64,000 nt of DNA from Diogma glabrata (Eukaryota > Arthropoda > Insecta > Diptera > Cylindrotomidae). Positions 10,858-24,047 of this stretch are shown piece by piece (position 1 is the stretch's first letter; every line of letters starts with the position of its first letter). The position numbers were made by a program, and so were the translations under genes. Where the stretch lies: contig OY856187.1 of the NCBI GenBank assembly GCA_963693315.1, positions 50,397,161 to 50,461,160 of the forward strand, given 5' to 3'. The notes beneath the pieces are model-generated. The model worked only from the letters and a program-made list of their open reading frames with translations. It did no database searches and was not told where the DNA came from.

Positions 10858-13224
10858 CTACTTGAAAATTTTCACTAAAGTTTTTTGTTGTTGTAATGAG
10901 AATTGCTTCGCTTCTAATTGCTGTAGGGAGATTGGAATCATGCAGTGATACTTTAAAGTGCCTTTAATCGTCATCGCTTTTTGAAAACGTTTTGATAATA
11001 CTTCCTTCTCTTCTTCGTAATCTTTGTTTGTCGAGTAGCGGCACGTTATGCTTGGCAGAGCTTCCTTCGCCCAAGTAAACAGTTCCATTGGTGTTCTAAT
11101 AGGATTATCGATCCTTTGGAGACTAGCTCTTGCAGCAAGACGTTTCACTGTTCCACCAATTCCGTCACATGGCCCTTTACCGTGCGAAGTTGGGAAGAAG
11201 TGCCACTCAGCCGACATTTCAAAATCTTGCATGTGATGCGAAAGATTTATGAAATTTTTTTATTTTTATACTGTCCGCTGGCTCCATCCGAAAAATATAT
11301 AATCTTATTTATGAAATTCATTTTTTTTTTATAAAATCAATAAGTTGGTTTTGAAAAACGTGAACAGCAATGGTATCGTGATATAAACATTCAGAAATGC
11401 ATAAAAAACTTTTAACTTGTAATTTCTCTTCGTCTTCTTTGTAATATATCGAAAAAGGGTGTATTGTTGCCTGATCATTGTTCCAATCAATACCTTGTAC
11501 TGAATTTTGAATAATAAAGACGTAGTTTTCAGAAAAATCACATATTACAAGGCATTCATGTTTAAGAAGTTTTTCTTTTTTTTCATTATAAAATTCTCTT
11601 TGTTTCCGAACCAAAAAAGAATGAGCTAACAATTTACGTAAGCAATTGCTTAAAGAATCCAAAAATTCATCTACAGTCGACGTTAGCGTTTCCAAAGTAG
11701 TCCTTTCACTTGTTACCCACTGTCTGTACTTTATACTGTCAATCATTTTTTCATCAAAATTTTTTTCTAGTTGTTCAATAAGATTCGCTATCCCAGGACA
11801 CTTCTTGCATTCCCCTAAAAAACAATCTATAGATTGTTCAACACACATCATACGATCTAAGCAATCGCGATAATCTTTAATGGACTGTTCTGATTCAGCA
11901 GTGATTGCTTTTAAATTCGCTCCGTCGATTAATAATTTAACATTTTCATGTATTGGACAAACGCAGACTGAATGGGTGCCACTTGCTCCTGCTAATACAC
12001 AGTATTTTGGTCTAAGAGAGGCAAATTTTGAAAAACTACAGGTAACATCGGGAAATTGTATCTTGAATAACTCGTACAGTTCTTTTAAATTATTCAACAG
12101 CAATCGTTTCTGCATCTGTATCCTTTGTTCATTTACTTTTATAGAAATGTAATCCTTTTTGCCTGGCATCACTGAGTGTTCTCATCCGACTGATAAAAAT
12201 TAATTATACAATCAACATGTTCTGTAGGCAATGATGGGTGATGTTTCGGATTCGGGTCACTTAATATTCCTTTTTCTTTCGCAACATTCTTGACAACAGA
12301 AATCATATGACGAGTGGCGGTTGGAAAATTCTGTTCGATTTTTTGATAGGACCAATGTCTGAGTATAGTCAAAATTTTTATTTTATGTGCGCGATCGTTA
12401 GAAACATTAAAACTTTCTTGTAGAGTTCTTAAAATGGACGTATCATCATCATCATCATCATCAATTTCATCGGGACCATCATGATTGACTTGAAATACTT
12501 TTGTCTTGATAATATTAGCTATTTTTTTAACTTTTACCTCGGCATACGTCTTTTGCGTCATTTTTTTTTTTGGATGGGCGAAGATCCAATGCTACTCAAA
12601 CTTTTATTCAAAATATCGATTCGATCGTCTAATAACTCATCATTATTACCCGAAAATCCAGAAGTTCCACCGCTGCCAATGTTTACATCCGAATCTCCAA
12701 TTGACATCCTGTCGCTATTTTCTGGCTAAAAAAAAAAAATTAATTTTTTCAATAACGATTAAATACAGAAAAATTGTAAAGTAAATAGACTCGATAAGCT
12801 TAAAAGAGTTCACTTGTTTAGAGAATTAAAAGAGTAGAATGCTGCTGCTACACTGGGAAAAAGCTGCGGCCTTACTAATCACCTTATACACACGAGCTCT
12901 TTTAAGCGTGAAGGTTAGGTTTCACATAGTTACCGATTCAACTTGGTAATTCTTGTTTTCTGGGTCCGATTCAACTTGGTTATTCAAATTCTCTGCTTCA
13001 CTTTCTTCTTTCATGTTATTGATGCTGAGACGACAGGAATCACATATTTTTTGTTTTAAAGTTTCTGCTGTTATTTCAACATTCATTTTTTGCAGTTGAT
13101 TTTCACTCACTCTTCGTAATTGAGAAGCAGTTTTTGTTGGATGACATTTTAAATGGAAGGGATTAAAGCAACGATCTTTGCGAATTCCGGTGTCTCGTGA
13201 TTCTTGTAGCCTTGTTTTAGGCAT
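10858..13224 (-). pseudogene. Sola-like DDE transposase gene, several frameshifts
   Basis: Minus-strand pieces in order: 12922-13224, an N-terminal Cys-rich zinc-binding module (RCFNPFHLKCH, CDSCRLSI); about 12562-12717 after a T-rich AG acceptor; 12169-12561, a helical region with an acidic Asp run; 11318-12172 (MPGKKDYISIKVN, RPKYCVLAGASGTHSVC, and VICDFSENYVF, a likely first catalytic Asp); 11233-11340 (FSDGASGQYKN, a likely second Asp); and 10858-11232 (SAEWHFFPTSHGKGPCDGIGG). Breaks are an 11-base A run at 12561-12571, a frame change at about 12170 and another near 11250. Family residues are otherwise well kept, so inactivation is recent or partly caused by homopolymer errors. Confidence 0.7.
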
Positions 13225-13466
13225 CTTTCTGATTCTCGTAATAGTTTTCTAGATAGGCGAACTTTAAAGGTACAGCAGCAGTCGAGAGAGAAACTGAAAA
13301 TGACGTAAAAAATTTAAATCACACACCAAAGATCAAAAAAACACTTGTATGCGCGTCGAAGGTAAACACGTACATAACCTAAAACTATGACTCAAACATG
13401 CGGCACTTCAAGAAAGAAAGTGAAACTAAACAATAATACGAACTACTGAAAGTACACAGATATAAT

Positions 13467-13733
13467 TGTGGGGGCTAAGAACTTAGCACCCTAATTATTA
13501 TTGGCAAGCTAGGCAGGAACTTCCCAGGAACAGGTGTACTATAACAGTAAAAGTAAACGTCCTGGTTAATAACGAACAACGAGTTTATTTAGTAATTATA
13601 GTTATACAGGAGAACCGCTTAGATGAGCGGCCAAGCAAGCACTGCACTGTGCAGTATACATGTGTAGTAACATAGTTTCGTCTAGGGATTTAATCCCGCT
13701 TAAAACTAGTTATTTCAGGCTGGACACGCCACA
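13467..13733 (-). mobile_element. solo LTR, 267 bp, with TAAT duplication
   Basis: It is bounded by TGTGG...CCACA with TAAT on each side (13463-13466, 13734-13737). It contains no ORF and is GC-richer than its surroundings. On the minus strand AATAAA (in CTAAATAAACTCG) suggests that orientation. No related internal sequence or second copy occurs in the window, so it was probably left by LTR-LTR recombination. Confidence 0.65.
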
Positions 13734-13737
13734 TAAT

Positions 13738-14428
13738 ACCTGCAGCAGCGCCCTCGAGCAGCGCTCTGAAAAAAGCAACTAATAATGCGGGAAATTCAAA
13801 TATCCAATATAAAAGAATAATTTCTTATACTCATTTAACGCAGTCAGCAAACACGTATTGCTAAACTAAAAAAAAAGCGATTTAAGGCAAGAGAATGAGG
13901 CGTGAAGTGTGTCTAGAGCGTGATGGGACGAGCCGCATTGAATAAATTAATGTATTTTTAATAGTTATGATAATTATTCTATTGGTTCAAGAAGTGTTTT
14001 TATTACAAAAATATTAGGTTTGCAAACAAATTGCTATTTGCATTGAGAGAATTTAATAAAGGAAATTTTCAACATTATTTGCAATTTTTACGAAAATTTT
14101 GAGGTTATAGCGAAAAACGGTTAAGACAAAAGTTGTAGATCTTTTAATTGTCTCCAACTTTTTCATTTAACTTTTTTTGATACGGGCAAAAGATTTCATT
14201 TTATCAGCAAAAAAACGGTTTTTCTGACGTGCCGCGCTGCAAAAATTAATTTTTTTCTTATATCAATAACAGTTTCTCCATTTTTTTTAAACGGTTTTTT
14301 GTAGGAAATTTGATGCAGAATACGATAAAAATATGTAGAAAGGTTAGAAAACTGGTTAACATTGTTTAAAATCGATTTTAAAATTTTAATTGTTAATAAC
14401 AATTTGAATTTATTCATATTTTTCATTA
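13738..14428. other. Sola-like element 5' flank, no ORF
   Basis: AT-rich DNA between the solo LTR and the inner limit of the right TIR. An 83-codon minus frame at 14196-14447 runs into the TIR and looks like chance. No other feature seen. Confidence 0.4.
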
Positions 14429-14703
14429 AAAATATTTTGTTATTCAAATTTAATTCTTTAGCTACAAAAGTATAATTGATGAAAATTTTGTAGCTCTCAT
14501 GGATTCGGAGCTATCAATTGTTGAAAATGAGCCGAAAACCGCTTGATTTGAAAACTTTGAATCACTTATATTATCGAAATTATGGGGGAAAAAAAAGCCA
14601 GGACACGTATCTCTTATTTTTTGATATAGAAACTATAAAAAAAGTTTAAGACAAATCGGAGATCTGTCGGTCAAAAAGTGTTCGGTTTGTAAAAGAATTG
14701 CCC
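14429..14703. repeat. right TIR of the Sola-like element
   Basis: Inverted copy of 10164-10438, ending GAATTGCCC immediately before the ATAT duplication. Confidence 0.9.
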
Positions 14704-14707
14704 ATAT

Positions 14708-15938
14708 GTGTCAACCACTATCAATAATTTTTGATTATCAAAATCCAAGAAAGTGGATTGTCTCATACATTGACTTTGTTTCTGGCCAAGGGACTAAATA
14801 TTTTTCGGGGTTTTTGTTAGCCTGGATGACATGGATGATTGACGGATGGATGATTGACGGAGACACTCTTTGACATATGGTTCAATGTCCTGATCAATAC
14901 CTTTCCACCAAACTTTTTCTCGAGCTAACGATTTCATTCTCACCATCCCTGTGTGTGCAGAATGCAACAGTTTTAGTATATCAACCCGCAAAGACTCTGG
15001 AATTACAATCCTGGGACCGCAAAAATACAACTATCATCTAAAGAAAATAACGCGCAATTGTTTTTGTAATACTTAAGATCTGAATCACAGTATCTGAATC
15101 CGTGCTTTAAGGCCTTTTGTACCCGAGCTAATATTACATCTTGTTCAGTTGCCTTCTGAATTTGATATCTATTTAATGGCAACTCGATGAAAAATTAAAA
15201 TATTTTATTAAACTTTCGACACCTGTCTCACCCGGTAGCGGCAATCTAGACAAAGAATATGCATGAGCTAGTTTTGATGCTGCTCTGTATTCAATCTCAT
15301 AATCATATTGGCTTAGAAATACTGCCCATCGCTGTAATCTCGCCGCTGCTACAGATGGAGTGCCTTTTTTTGGGTTAAAGATTTCTTTTTTTTTTCTTTT
15401 AACGGTGATCCGTTATAATTTTAAATTTATGTCTATAAATATATTTGTGGAATTTCTTAATTCCAAATATTATAGCTAGTGCTTCCCTATGTAATTGAGA
15501 GTAGTTTTTCTCAGCATCGGATAAGGTACTAGAAGTAAATAAAACAGGATGATCCGATCCATTAATGAGGTGAGACAGTACAGCTCCCACACCATATGGA
15601 CTCGCATCACAATGGATAACAATAGGTAATTGGGGATTATAATGTGCCAAAATACGATTTTCTAACAACATTTGTTTACTTTTTACAAACACTTGTTCAC
15701 AGGTATCATCCCAATTAAACTTTGTATCCAGTTTTAATAAACGGAATAATGCATGCAGTTCATGCGATAAATTAGGTAAAAATCTTCCATAGTACATTAG
15801 CATGCCTAAATATGATTTTAGTTCTTGCACGTTGATCGGTGAAGGTGCATCTATTATAGCTTCTACTTTTATACGATTGAGGCGAATACCAGACTTACTT
15901 ATTTCCTGACCTAAATACTTAACTGTTTCAACAAAAAA
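14708..15938 (-). pseudogene. E pol: end of RT, RNase H and start of integrase
   Basis: From 15938 downward the minus strand resumes RT at VETVKYLGQEISKSGIR. The frame 15830-15399 carries the RT connection (MQELKSYLGMLMYYGRFLP) and RNase H, with Asp in IHCDASPYGVGA, Glu in HREALAIIFG and Asp in FKIITDHR. A frameshift with added A/T bases follows at about 15390. The integrase zinc module (14794-15030) keeps the His pair (LLHSAHTGMVRMK), but the Cys pair is disrupted near a local duplication of GGATGATTGAC (14832-14862). The catalytic-core start (LLIVVDTYG) is cut at 14708. Confidence 0.8.
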
Positions 15939-16329
15939 AAAAGTCCAAGCGGCACGTATATCCGCTAGAAATAGGTAGATTTCGAGATCAGACAGTTTTG
16001 TGTGCCAGTAGAATCTGATGTATCAGATTAGTTTAAACAAAACAAACTAATTTCAAACAGATATCGAACAAATTTTAAAAAGATAATTAGCTACCTACAA
16101 GCAAAATTATATCTATCCAATTTTGCAACAAACAAATATCAAATCTACCACAGAACATGTGTGTAACAATTTATGACACAAACCTACTCTATATCATATG
16201 TCGTGCAATTGCTGCAAAATATCAAAATAGTTTATTTCTAAGAAAAAAAAATTAATTTCTTCTATTCAAATCTTTTATTTTTTTGACTGTTATAAGGTTG
16301 ACATTGACTGTTATAAGGTTTTTGGAAAT

Positions 16330-17312
16330 TGTAGTTGGGGATTGTTGCAAACTTTTTTGTTGAAGCCAACAAGTCAAAAACGTCTAACTGCAGAGGTTTA
16401 TATTTATAAGAAACGGATTAAAATGTTTCCACAGATTCTAAATTTATAAAGATTTTAAAAATATTAGTATCCAAACGGCCGTTATAACGGATTAAAAAAA
16501 CTACTTTTTTTTCTAGTATAAAGCCTATAGTTCCTTAACCATGTGTCAGATTATTCTGATTTACGAACTTGTCCAAGATATTAATAATACACACATTTTT
16601 AAGAAAGGTTTTTTGATCTCGCTCCACAAATGCAACCGTGAGAGCGCCGGTTGATTCAAACGCATTTTGTGATTTACAAGCTTTGTTGTTGGAGCCGCTC
16701 ACTCAGAAACCTCCAACTGTAGAGGTCTGTTTTTTGAAATAAACTGATTGAAAAGGTTTCAAAAATTCTAAATTTATGAAGTTTTTAAAAATATTAGAAT
16801 CCAAACGGCCGTTATAACGGATCTAAAAAACAGAATTTTTTTCTAGTATAAAGCTTCTAGTTTCTTAACCATGTGTTGGATTGGGCTGATTTACGAACTT
16901 GTCCAAGATATTAATAAAACGCACATTTTTAAAAAAGGTTTTTTGATCTGGCCTTATAAATGCGACCGTGAGAGTGCCGGTTGTTTTAAAAAAAAAAATT
17001 TTTTTGCAAACTTTTTTGTTGTAGCCGCTCACTCAGGAACCTCTAACTGCAGAGATCTTTTTTTAAAACAAATTGATAAAAAAGATTCCAAAGATTCTAA
17101 ATTTGTTAAATTTTTTGAAATATTAGTATCCAAACGGCCGTTATAACGGTTTTAAAAAATCAATTTTTTTCAGAAAAAAGCCTCTAGTTTCTTAACCACG
17201 TGTCGGACTTTGCTGATTCACGAACTTGTCCAAGATATTATTAGAACACACAAGTACAGAAAATTTTTTTGATCTAGCTCAACAAATGCGACCGTGAGAG
17301 TGCCGGTCGTTT
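16330..17312 (+). repeat. tandem repeat, about 330-bp period, three units
   Basis: CCAAACGGCCGTTATAACGG recurs at 16471, 16801 and 17130, a spacing of 330 and 329 bp. The phrases CGAACTTGTCCAAGATATTA and GCGACCGTGAGAGTGCCGG recur with the same spacing. The units have diverged by perhaps 10-15 percent, and the first is incomplete. They lie inside the Helentron-like element. CGGCCGTTATAACGG is itself nearly palindromic. Confidence 0.85.
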
Positions 17313-17343
17313 TCGTTATATCTCATATCGTTTATATATATAT

Positions 17344-18009
17344 TGTAACGACTCTTCGTTGGTTCTTTTAGATTATTGAACAAACACGACAGTAAAAGAC
17401 AGATCTTTAGTTAACAGAATCTCAAACTTTATTTGTCATCAAATTACAGCAGCTTCCGTTTTTCCTTACAATAAATTCCAGGGTCTCCAATTTATGTACA
17501 CTAAACTTCACCGCTTTTCCACAATTTGAATCAATAATATTCGGAATGGTAAAATCTGTATTTACTATTCCACTAAGTTCAGATTCTTTCTCTATTAGTA
17601 CCCAGGCTCAGATACCACCGATTATTCCTTAAACTTGCGAATATTTATAAACACTTTTAATTGCAAAAGTAAAACTGACTATCTGATATTTTTGTTTGCT
17701 TATTTATATCGAAAAATAAATAAATCGAAACTTCTATAATCCACTAGAAATCAATACTACGTAGTCCGTACATCTGAAATAGGCCACACCTGTTTTCATT
17801 CATACTTGCATTTGTATTAGCGAACTCAAATTTAATTTATGCAAAATGTATTAGGTAACTCCTTTTAATTAATGTAAACATAACAAATTTAATTTACATT
17901 AATTTATGCAATACAATTTGCAATACAAGTAAAAGATTGAAAAAGGAGTTAACTTTTAATTAATGAATGAGTAAATAAAATTAACCCATTCTGGACGAAG
18001 TTTATTACA
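17344..18009 (-). repeat. F 3' LTR
   Basis: TGTAACG...TTTATTACA, matching 20961-21627. The polypurine tract lies just inside it at about 18010-18022. Confidence 0.9.
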
Positions 18010-18020
18010 TTGCCCTCCAT

Positions 18021-19151
18021 TTAGTTTTGTTCGTCCCGAACAATATCAGAGATCGCATTGGTGCTGTTACCTTGGTACGGTGCCAACCTTTGCAGATGTA
18101 TCACTTTCATCTTGGTACGGGGTCCCTTTTGTATGCGGTAGATGACATCATTAATTCGTTTGATTATTTTATAGGGGCCTTCCCAATCTGGCTGCAGCTT
18201 GGGTGATCTTCCCTTAGTTCTTCTGGGGTTGTATAGCCATACCAATTCTCCTTCTTGAAAACCGCCACTATTTGCATTTATGTCGTACCTGGTTTTCATT
18301 TTGTCACTGGCAATTTTAATGTGGTCTCGAACCTGCTGATGGATTTTATTCATCTTCTCCCTTAGTTGTCCCACATAATCTGTTTTCGTGGATACCAGAC
18401 CTCCAGGGATGCCAAACTCGATGTCACTAGGAAGATGAAGTTCTCTTCCGAACATGATATTCGCTGGCGTTTCACTTGTCGTATCGTGCACTGCGCTACG
18501 ATAGGCCATCAAAAATAACGGAAGATCCTTGTCCCAATTTCTTTGGTTGGCTTCTACTACCTTTGACAAATGTTCTTCCATGGTTCGGTTGAATCGTTCT
18601 ACCATGCCATCCGATTGTGGGTTCATAGGTGTAGTTCGTGTTTTTCTAATGCCGAGTGTTCTGCACAGCTCTTCCATCAGTTGAGATTCGAAATTCCTTC
18701 CCTGGTCGGTATGCAACTCGAGCGGTGTTCCATATCTGCAAACCCATTCATTGACTAATGTTTCCGCGACCGTAACTGCTTCCTGGTTCGGTATTGCATA
18801 GGCTTCCGGCCATTTTGTAAAGTAATCAATGACCACCATGATGTATTTGTTACCTTTTGTCGTTTCCGGAAATGGCCCCGCGATGTCTATAGCAATTCTC
18901 TCCATTGGGGCACCCACATTGTACTGCTGCATCTCTCCTCGAGTTCTAGTCTTTGGTCCTTTGCTCGCCGCACAAGTATCACATCGCCGACACCATTGCT
19001 CTACGTCGGTTCGATACCTTACCCAATAAAACCTCTCCCTTACTTTAGCCAGGGTTTTATTGACTCCCAGGTGTCCTCCAGAAATACTTCCATGCAGCTT
19101 TCCCAGTACCTCTTCCACTCGACTTGATGGCAACACCATTTGCTCTAACAC
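18021..19151 (-). CDS. F integrase (intact frame of the deleted pol)
   Basis: The 376-codon frame holds a complete Gypsy integrase. The zinc-binding His pair is in LHGSISGGHLGV and the Cys pair in CRRCDTC (about residues 18-60). The catalytic Asp residues are in IAIDIAGPFPE (about 88) and LHTDQGRNFE, and the Glu is in SDGMVERFNRTMEEH. A C-terminal SH3-like part follows (GELVWLYNPRRTKGRSPKLQ, WEGPYKIIKRIND). It ends in VRDEQN. In the full-length family it would be released from a gag-pol precursor. Here it is separated from the upstream frame by a single missing base at about 19150, so its first Met is not a natural start. Confidence 0.9.
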   Translation of the reverse strand: MLEQMVLPSSRVEEVLGKLHGSISGGHLGVNKTLAKVRERFYWVRYRTDVEQWCRRCDTCAASKGPKTRTRGEMQQYNVGAPMERIAIDIAGPFPETTKGNKYIMVVIDYFTKWPEAYAIPNQEAVTVAETLVNEWVCRYGTPLELHTDQGRNFESQLMEELCRTLGIRKTRTTPMNPQSDGMVERFNRTMEEHLSKVVEANQRNWDKDLPLFLMAYRSAVHDTTSETPANIMFGRELHLPSDIEFGIPGGLVSTKTDYVGQLREKMNKIHQQVRDHIKIASDKMKTRYDINANSGGFQEGELVWLYNPRRTKGRSPKLQPDWEGPYKIIKRINDVIYRIQKGPRTKMKVIHLQRLAPYQGNSTNAISDIVRDEQN

Positions 19152-20932
19152 TTTCCATCAGCGGACTCCCATTTTCTTTTTAGTATCCCGTTGTCCATCA
19201 ATAGTGAGTCCCATTGCGCCCAGTAGCACTTCACCTCCGTACTTAAAGGTGCTACCTCTTTCCACTCCGGTCGCCTTCCCTCGGTTTTCCATTTCAATAT
19301 TGGGGCTGTAGCTGGATCTTCTAGCTGCTCTCTTTTCATTGCCTCGGTACACCAATCGTCAGGAGTTTGGAACTTAATTTGCTTCACTGTCATTGCCTCT
19401 TTTCTCTCAGTCCTGCTACATGACTTGCGCTCCTCAATACAGTGTCTTCTTGAAAGATCATCAGCGTTACAATGTATCCTTCCCTTACGGTGTACAACGC
19501 GGAAATTACTTTCCTTTTTGACATCCACTTGCTTGTTTGAGAGGTTCATCATCTGCACTGGAACTACCCCTTCCTTTGCTGCTTTTAGTGTTTTGCATTC
19601 CCTTTGTATCCTTTTCTTACGGTTTCCAACGCGGAAATCTCCTGCCTCTTTGACATCCACTTGCTTGTTTGAAAGATTCATCAACCGGACTGGAACTACT
19701 CCTTCTTTTGCAGCTATTAGTGTTTTGCATTCCTGTCTAATGTGTCCTAACTGTCCACAATTCCAGCATCTCACTCTGCTAGATCTTCTTCGTTGATTTC
19801 GTTCAGGGTTATCTTCCAAACTTTTGACACGCATGATCACTTCATCAAGCGCTGCTTTCAGTGGCTCCTCAGCAACTTCCATCTGACGTACTCTATCTGA
19901 GCCATACGCTCTTTTTTCAGCTTCCATTTGAAGGGCTAATGCTAAGACTTCCGCAGGTAGTTTCTTCCCGCTTAGATACAGCTGATTTCTCATCTGTACA
20001 TCTCGAAGAGCATCGATGAATGTATCAGCTGCCAGTTCGTCTCGATGTTCAGCGTTATAGTTCGGATATGACAGATTAACCAGTCTCACAATGTCAGCCT
20101 CTAATTCTTGCAAGGTTTCGCTGACTCCTTGTTTTCGTGTCTTGAGCTGCATGCGATGGAGAGCTTGCATATGACTTTCCCCGTATCTTACTTCTAAGGC
20201 CTCCATAATCTTGCCGTAATCACGTTCTGTCGCTGATAGTGTCTGCAAAATTTCAGCAGCAGGTCCCTTCAATGCCAATATAAGCGCGTTTGCTTTTTGC
20301 TGGTGATCAACCCCAGTTGTTGCTATCTCAAATTGCATCTTAAATATCTGATACGATGTAGATCCATCAAATGCGGGTGTTTTCACTCTAGCTGGAGCTG
20401 AAGTAGTTGATGGATTGATCATGTTACCTGACTTGCCTTGTGCTATTTCTTGGCGTAATTCACTCGAAAGTTTGCGTAATTTCTCTTCATGTTCTTCGGT
20501 AACTTTCCGCAGCTCCCTTTCCACGTTGTTGATTTTCACCTCTGCACTGGATATACGTGACTCGATTACTTCACGTAGGCTTTCTTGCTTCGCCATCATA
20601 TCAGCAAATTGTTGTCGTTGCTCTACTTTTTGTTGTTGTTGCTGTGCTTTTTGTTCTGCTGCCAGAACTTTTTGTTCTGCTGCCTGTTTCTCTTGTCGGT
20701 CCATCATTTCTTTCATCAACACCATCATCGAATCAATTGCTGGGGCATTCTGAACTGGAGCTTCCTCCGGCTCTATTTCTATGACCTCTGTGTTTTGGCC
20801 TGCTTCTTCTAAAACTTTACGCAGCCGGAATGCAAGTTCTGCCTTCGTTCCATGGATTGGAGCGTTCCTTTTCTTCAACTCATCCTTCAGCTGGGTCTGG
20901 CTGAGATCACTAATATTTACTGTTTTGACCAT
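19146..20932 (-). CDS. F gag fused to the tail of RNase H by internal deletion
   Basis: The start is the ATG at 20932 (MVKTVNISDL); the open frame extends further upstream only through the primer-binding region. A SAP-like fold occupies about residues 1-40 (LKDELKKRNAPIHGTKAELA). A long Gln/Glu coiled coil follows (about 60-170), then a capsid-like region (KTPAFDGSTSYQIFKMQFE, MQALHRMQLKTRKQG) and a CCHC knuckle (CWNCGQLGHIRQEC). Next is a duplicated segment (KEGVVPVRLMNLSNKQVDVK and a second copy with VQMMNL), then the end of RNase H (HRKGRIHCNADDLSRRHC) leading toward integrase. The deletion joined gag to pol in frame. The fusion ends at a frameshift after SADGK. Confidence 0.85.
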
Positions 20933-20960
20933 TGTTTCAATAATCCCACTTCTGACACCA

Positions 20961-21783
<823 letters not shown>

Positions 21784-21883
21784 TTTTTTTTTTTTTTTTT
21801 TTTTGTCTCCGCTTATCATATATAGTCCGAAATTCCGAGATGAAGCCCATTGCAATAGGTAGATTTTTATATGAAATCTACCT

Positions 21884-22966
21884 AAAAACACTTTTTTCTA
21901 AATTAACCTTGACATTGTGAGAGTTTAATCTCTCGAAAACGGTCATTAAATGCCTCTCTAGCTCTTCTTTAGACGCGGCACCAATAATTATATCATCTAA
22001 ATACGCACTTGTTCCCTTTATATCTCCAATAATTTGATCAATCGTGCATTGCCAAATATGCGGTGCTGAACTCAAACCAAAACATATTCGATTATATCGA
22101 AACAAACCCATATGTGTCGCTACTGTTAGCAAATGTTTACAATTTTCTTCAACTTCTAATTGTAGATAAGCACCTTTACAATCTAATACGCAAAACAAGG
22201 TACACCCCGTCAGTTTTGCAAATATGTCGTCCATTCTAGGCATATAATAATGGTCACGCTTTAAATATCTATTTAATGTTCGAGAAAAATCTACACAAAT
22301 TCTCAAACTTTCATTTCCTTTCTGTACAATAACTATTGGTGATGCCCACTCCGAGTATCTCACTGGACTAACAATTCCATCTTCCACCAAATTTTTCATT
22401 TCCAATTCAACACGATCTCTCATACCAAATGGCACAGAATAAGCCTTTGCAAATATTGGAGTAACTGGACCATCTACTAAAACAATATTTGCTTTAAAAT
22501 CACTAATAGGTTTCTTCATATCCTGTGATAATACATTCGGAAAATTTTTCCGTAAACCATTCATAAAATTCGATCCACATTCTAACTTATGTATAGATAA
22601 TGAAAATCTCCATTTCGGTATGAGTATATCCAACCATTGTCTACCTAAAAGTGGCAGAAATGTTCGATTTGTTCTAACTATATACAAATCCAAATAATGT
22701 TGAACATATTGACTCAAAACTTTTAATTTAGCAACTCCAACTACATCTACATCATGTCCCGTTACAACAGAAACATTTTTATTTGTTTTCTCAATGAACT
22801 TATTTCCAAAAAATTTTATAAACTCACCTTCATTCCAAACACTAGCATAGGAACCAGTGTCAACTTCAAATGATATCATCTTACCTTCACAATTAACATC
22901 AATCAACATTGGGGATACATTTGATTCTTGATTCTCTCTTGAATCGCTATCACTCATTATGTTCAC
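21884..22966 (-). pseudogene. E pol: protease and reverse transcriptase, truncated by insertion
   Basis: The frame starts near 22966 and reads an aspartic protease with the DTG triad (FEVDTGSYASVWNE, about residue 35) and the flap end LPLLGRQWLD. RT follows with MKNLVEDGIVSPVRYSEWAS, RICVDFSRTLNRYL, CVLDCKGAYLQLE and the polymerase Asp pair in SAYLDDIIIGA. The sequence is cut at NLEKSVF by the Helentron-like element; the rest of RT resumes at 15938. The fragment has no internal stop, so the motifs are intact even though the gene is split by 6 kb. Confidence 0.9.
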
Positions 22967-23135
22967 ACATATAATGTTACCTAAATCAACTTTTCTTTTT
23001 CCAAATTCAGGTTGTCATTTACAACATCACAACTTATGCATTCTTCACTAAGAGGCTTTGCTACAATATTTGACAAATATTTACTATTTGGTTCCTCTTT
23101 TTCTATAAACTTGTTAACATAGCCTAGTTTATAAT

Positions 23136-24047
23136 TTAAATTTTTATCTTCAATGTGAATGACATAGAATTATTTGTATTAACATTACAACTAGCATCAC
23201 TAATAAAATTAACAATTTTTTTTTTATTACTATAACACTCCCGTGCATAATGTCCATATCTTTTACAATAAAAGCACTGTATATTTTTTGTTTGATGTTC
23301 GGACTCTGATCGTCCTCTTGATTGTTCACTCCCACGTTGATATCTTCTTGATCTTGACCTGGATCGGCGTTTCCCTTTATTTCCGTAAAATAGCTGTGGA
23401 TGATATTGTTGATTGTAATTCATTTTATTGCGATTATCTTCAAATTTTTTTTTATTTTCTTGATTATAACTGTAACTATTATTTCGATGATGATTAATCC
23501 TGTTAATTTCATGTTTAAATTCCGGATTTATATTTTTCAGCTCAATTTGCGTCATCTCCATATTTATTGCCATTTCCGTTGCTTTTACAAACGTTAAATT
23601 CGATTCGTTTAATAGTTTTGACTGTATACGCTTTCTTTACTTATGCCAACTACAAACCGGTCTCTTAATGCTTCCTCCGAAAAATTTTTAAAATCACATG
23701 TTTGTGATAAACGACGCAGCTCAACAATGTACTCTGCAAATGACTCATTTGACCTTTGCGGTCGTTTGTAGAATTTAAACCGTTCTGCTATTATATTACA
23801 TTTAGGTTTAAAGTAATTGCTCAATGCTTCCATAACAGTGGTATATTTTGTATCGTCGATGGCTTTTGGTGAACATAAGGATTTTAAAATTTTATATGTA
23901 TCTGGACCGACAAATGTAATAAAATATGTAAGTTTCACTGCATCATCTGTTATTTTATTTAACTTCAGTATATTTTCAAATCTTTCCTTATAGATTTGAA
24001 AATCTTCGTCTACCAAAAAAATATTCAATTTGTCCAATAAAAGCCAT
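23136..24047 (-). pseudogene. E gag, frameshifted
   Basis: The likely start is the ATG at 24047 (MAFIGQIEYF), typical of Gypsy gag. A one-base change at about 24020 shifts into the frame 23609-24037 (capsid-like: YKERFENILKLNKI, AERFKFYKRPQRSNESFAEY). Another shift near 23600 leads to 23136-23573, which is basic and Asn/Arg/Ser-rich with one CCHC knuckle, CFYCKRYGHYAREC. Protease begins about 170 bp downstream. The order and the 180-bp leader to the 5' LTR are normal for the family. Confidence 0.85.

Larger units (their letters stand above)
10164..14703 (-). mobile_element. Sola-like DNA transposon, 4.5 kb, long TIRs, ATAT target duplication
   Basis: The inverted ends start CGGCAATTC/GGGCAATTC and match for at least 270 bp (10164-10438 against 14429-14703) before the left arm enters the assembly gap. 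ATAT flanks both sides (10160-10163, 14704-14707), and joining the flanks restores the E integrase frame. Inside is a minus-strand transposase gene in broken frames. Assignment to Sola rests on remembered resemblance of the protein and on the 4-bp duplication with long TIRs. It is a DDE element in any case. A solo LTR (13467-13733) and a piece of the Helentron-like family (about 10639-10783) have inserted into it. Confidence 0.7.
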
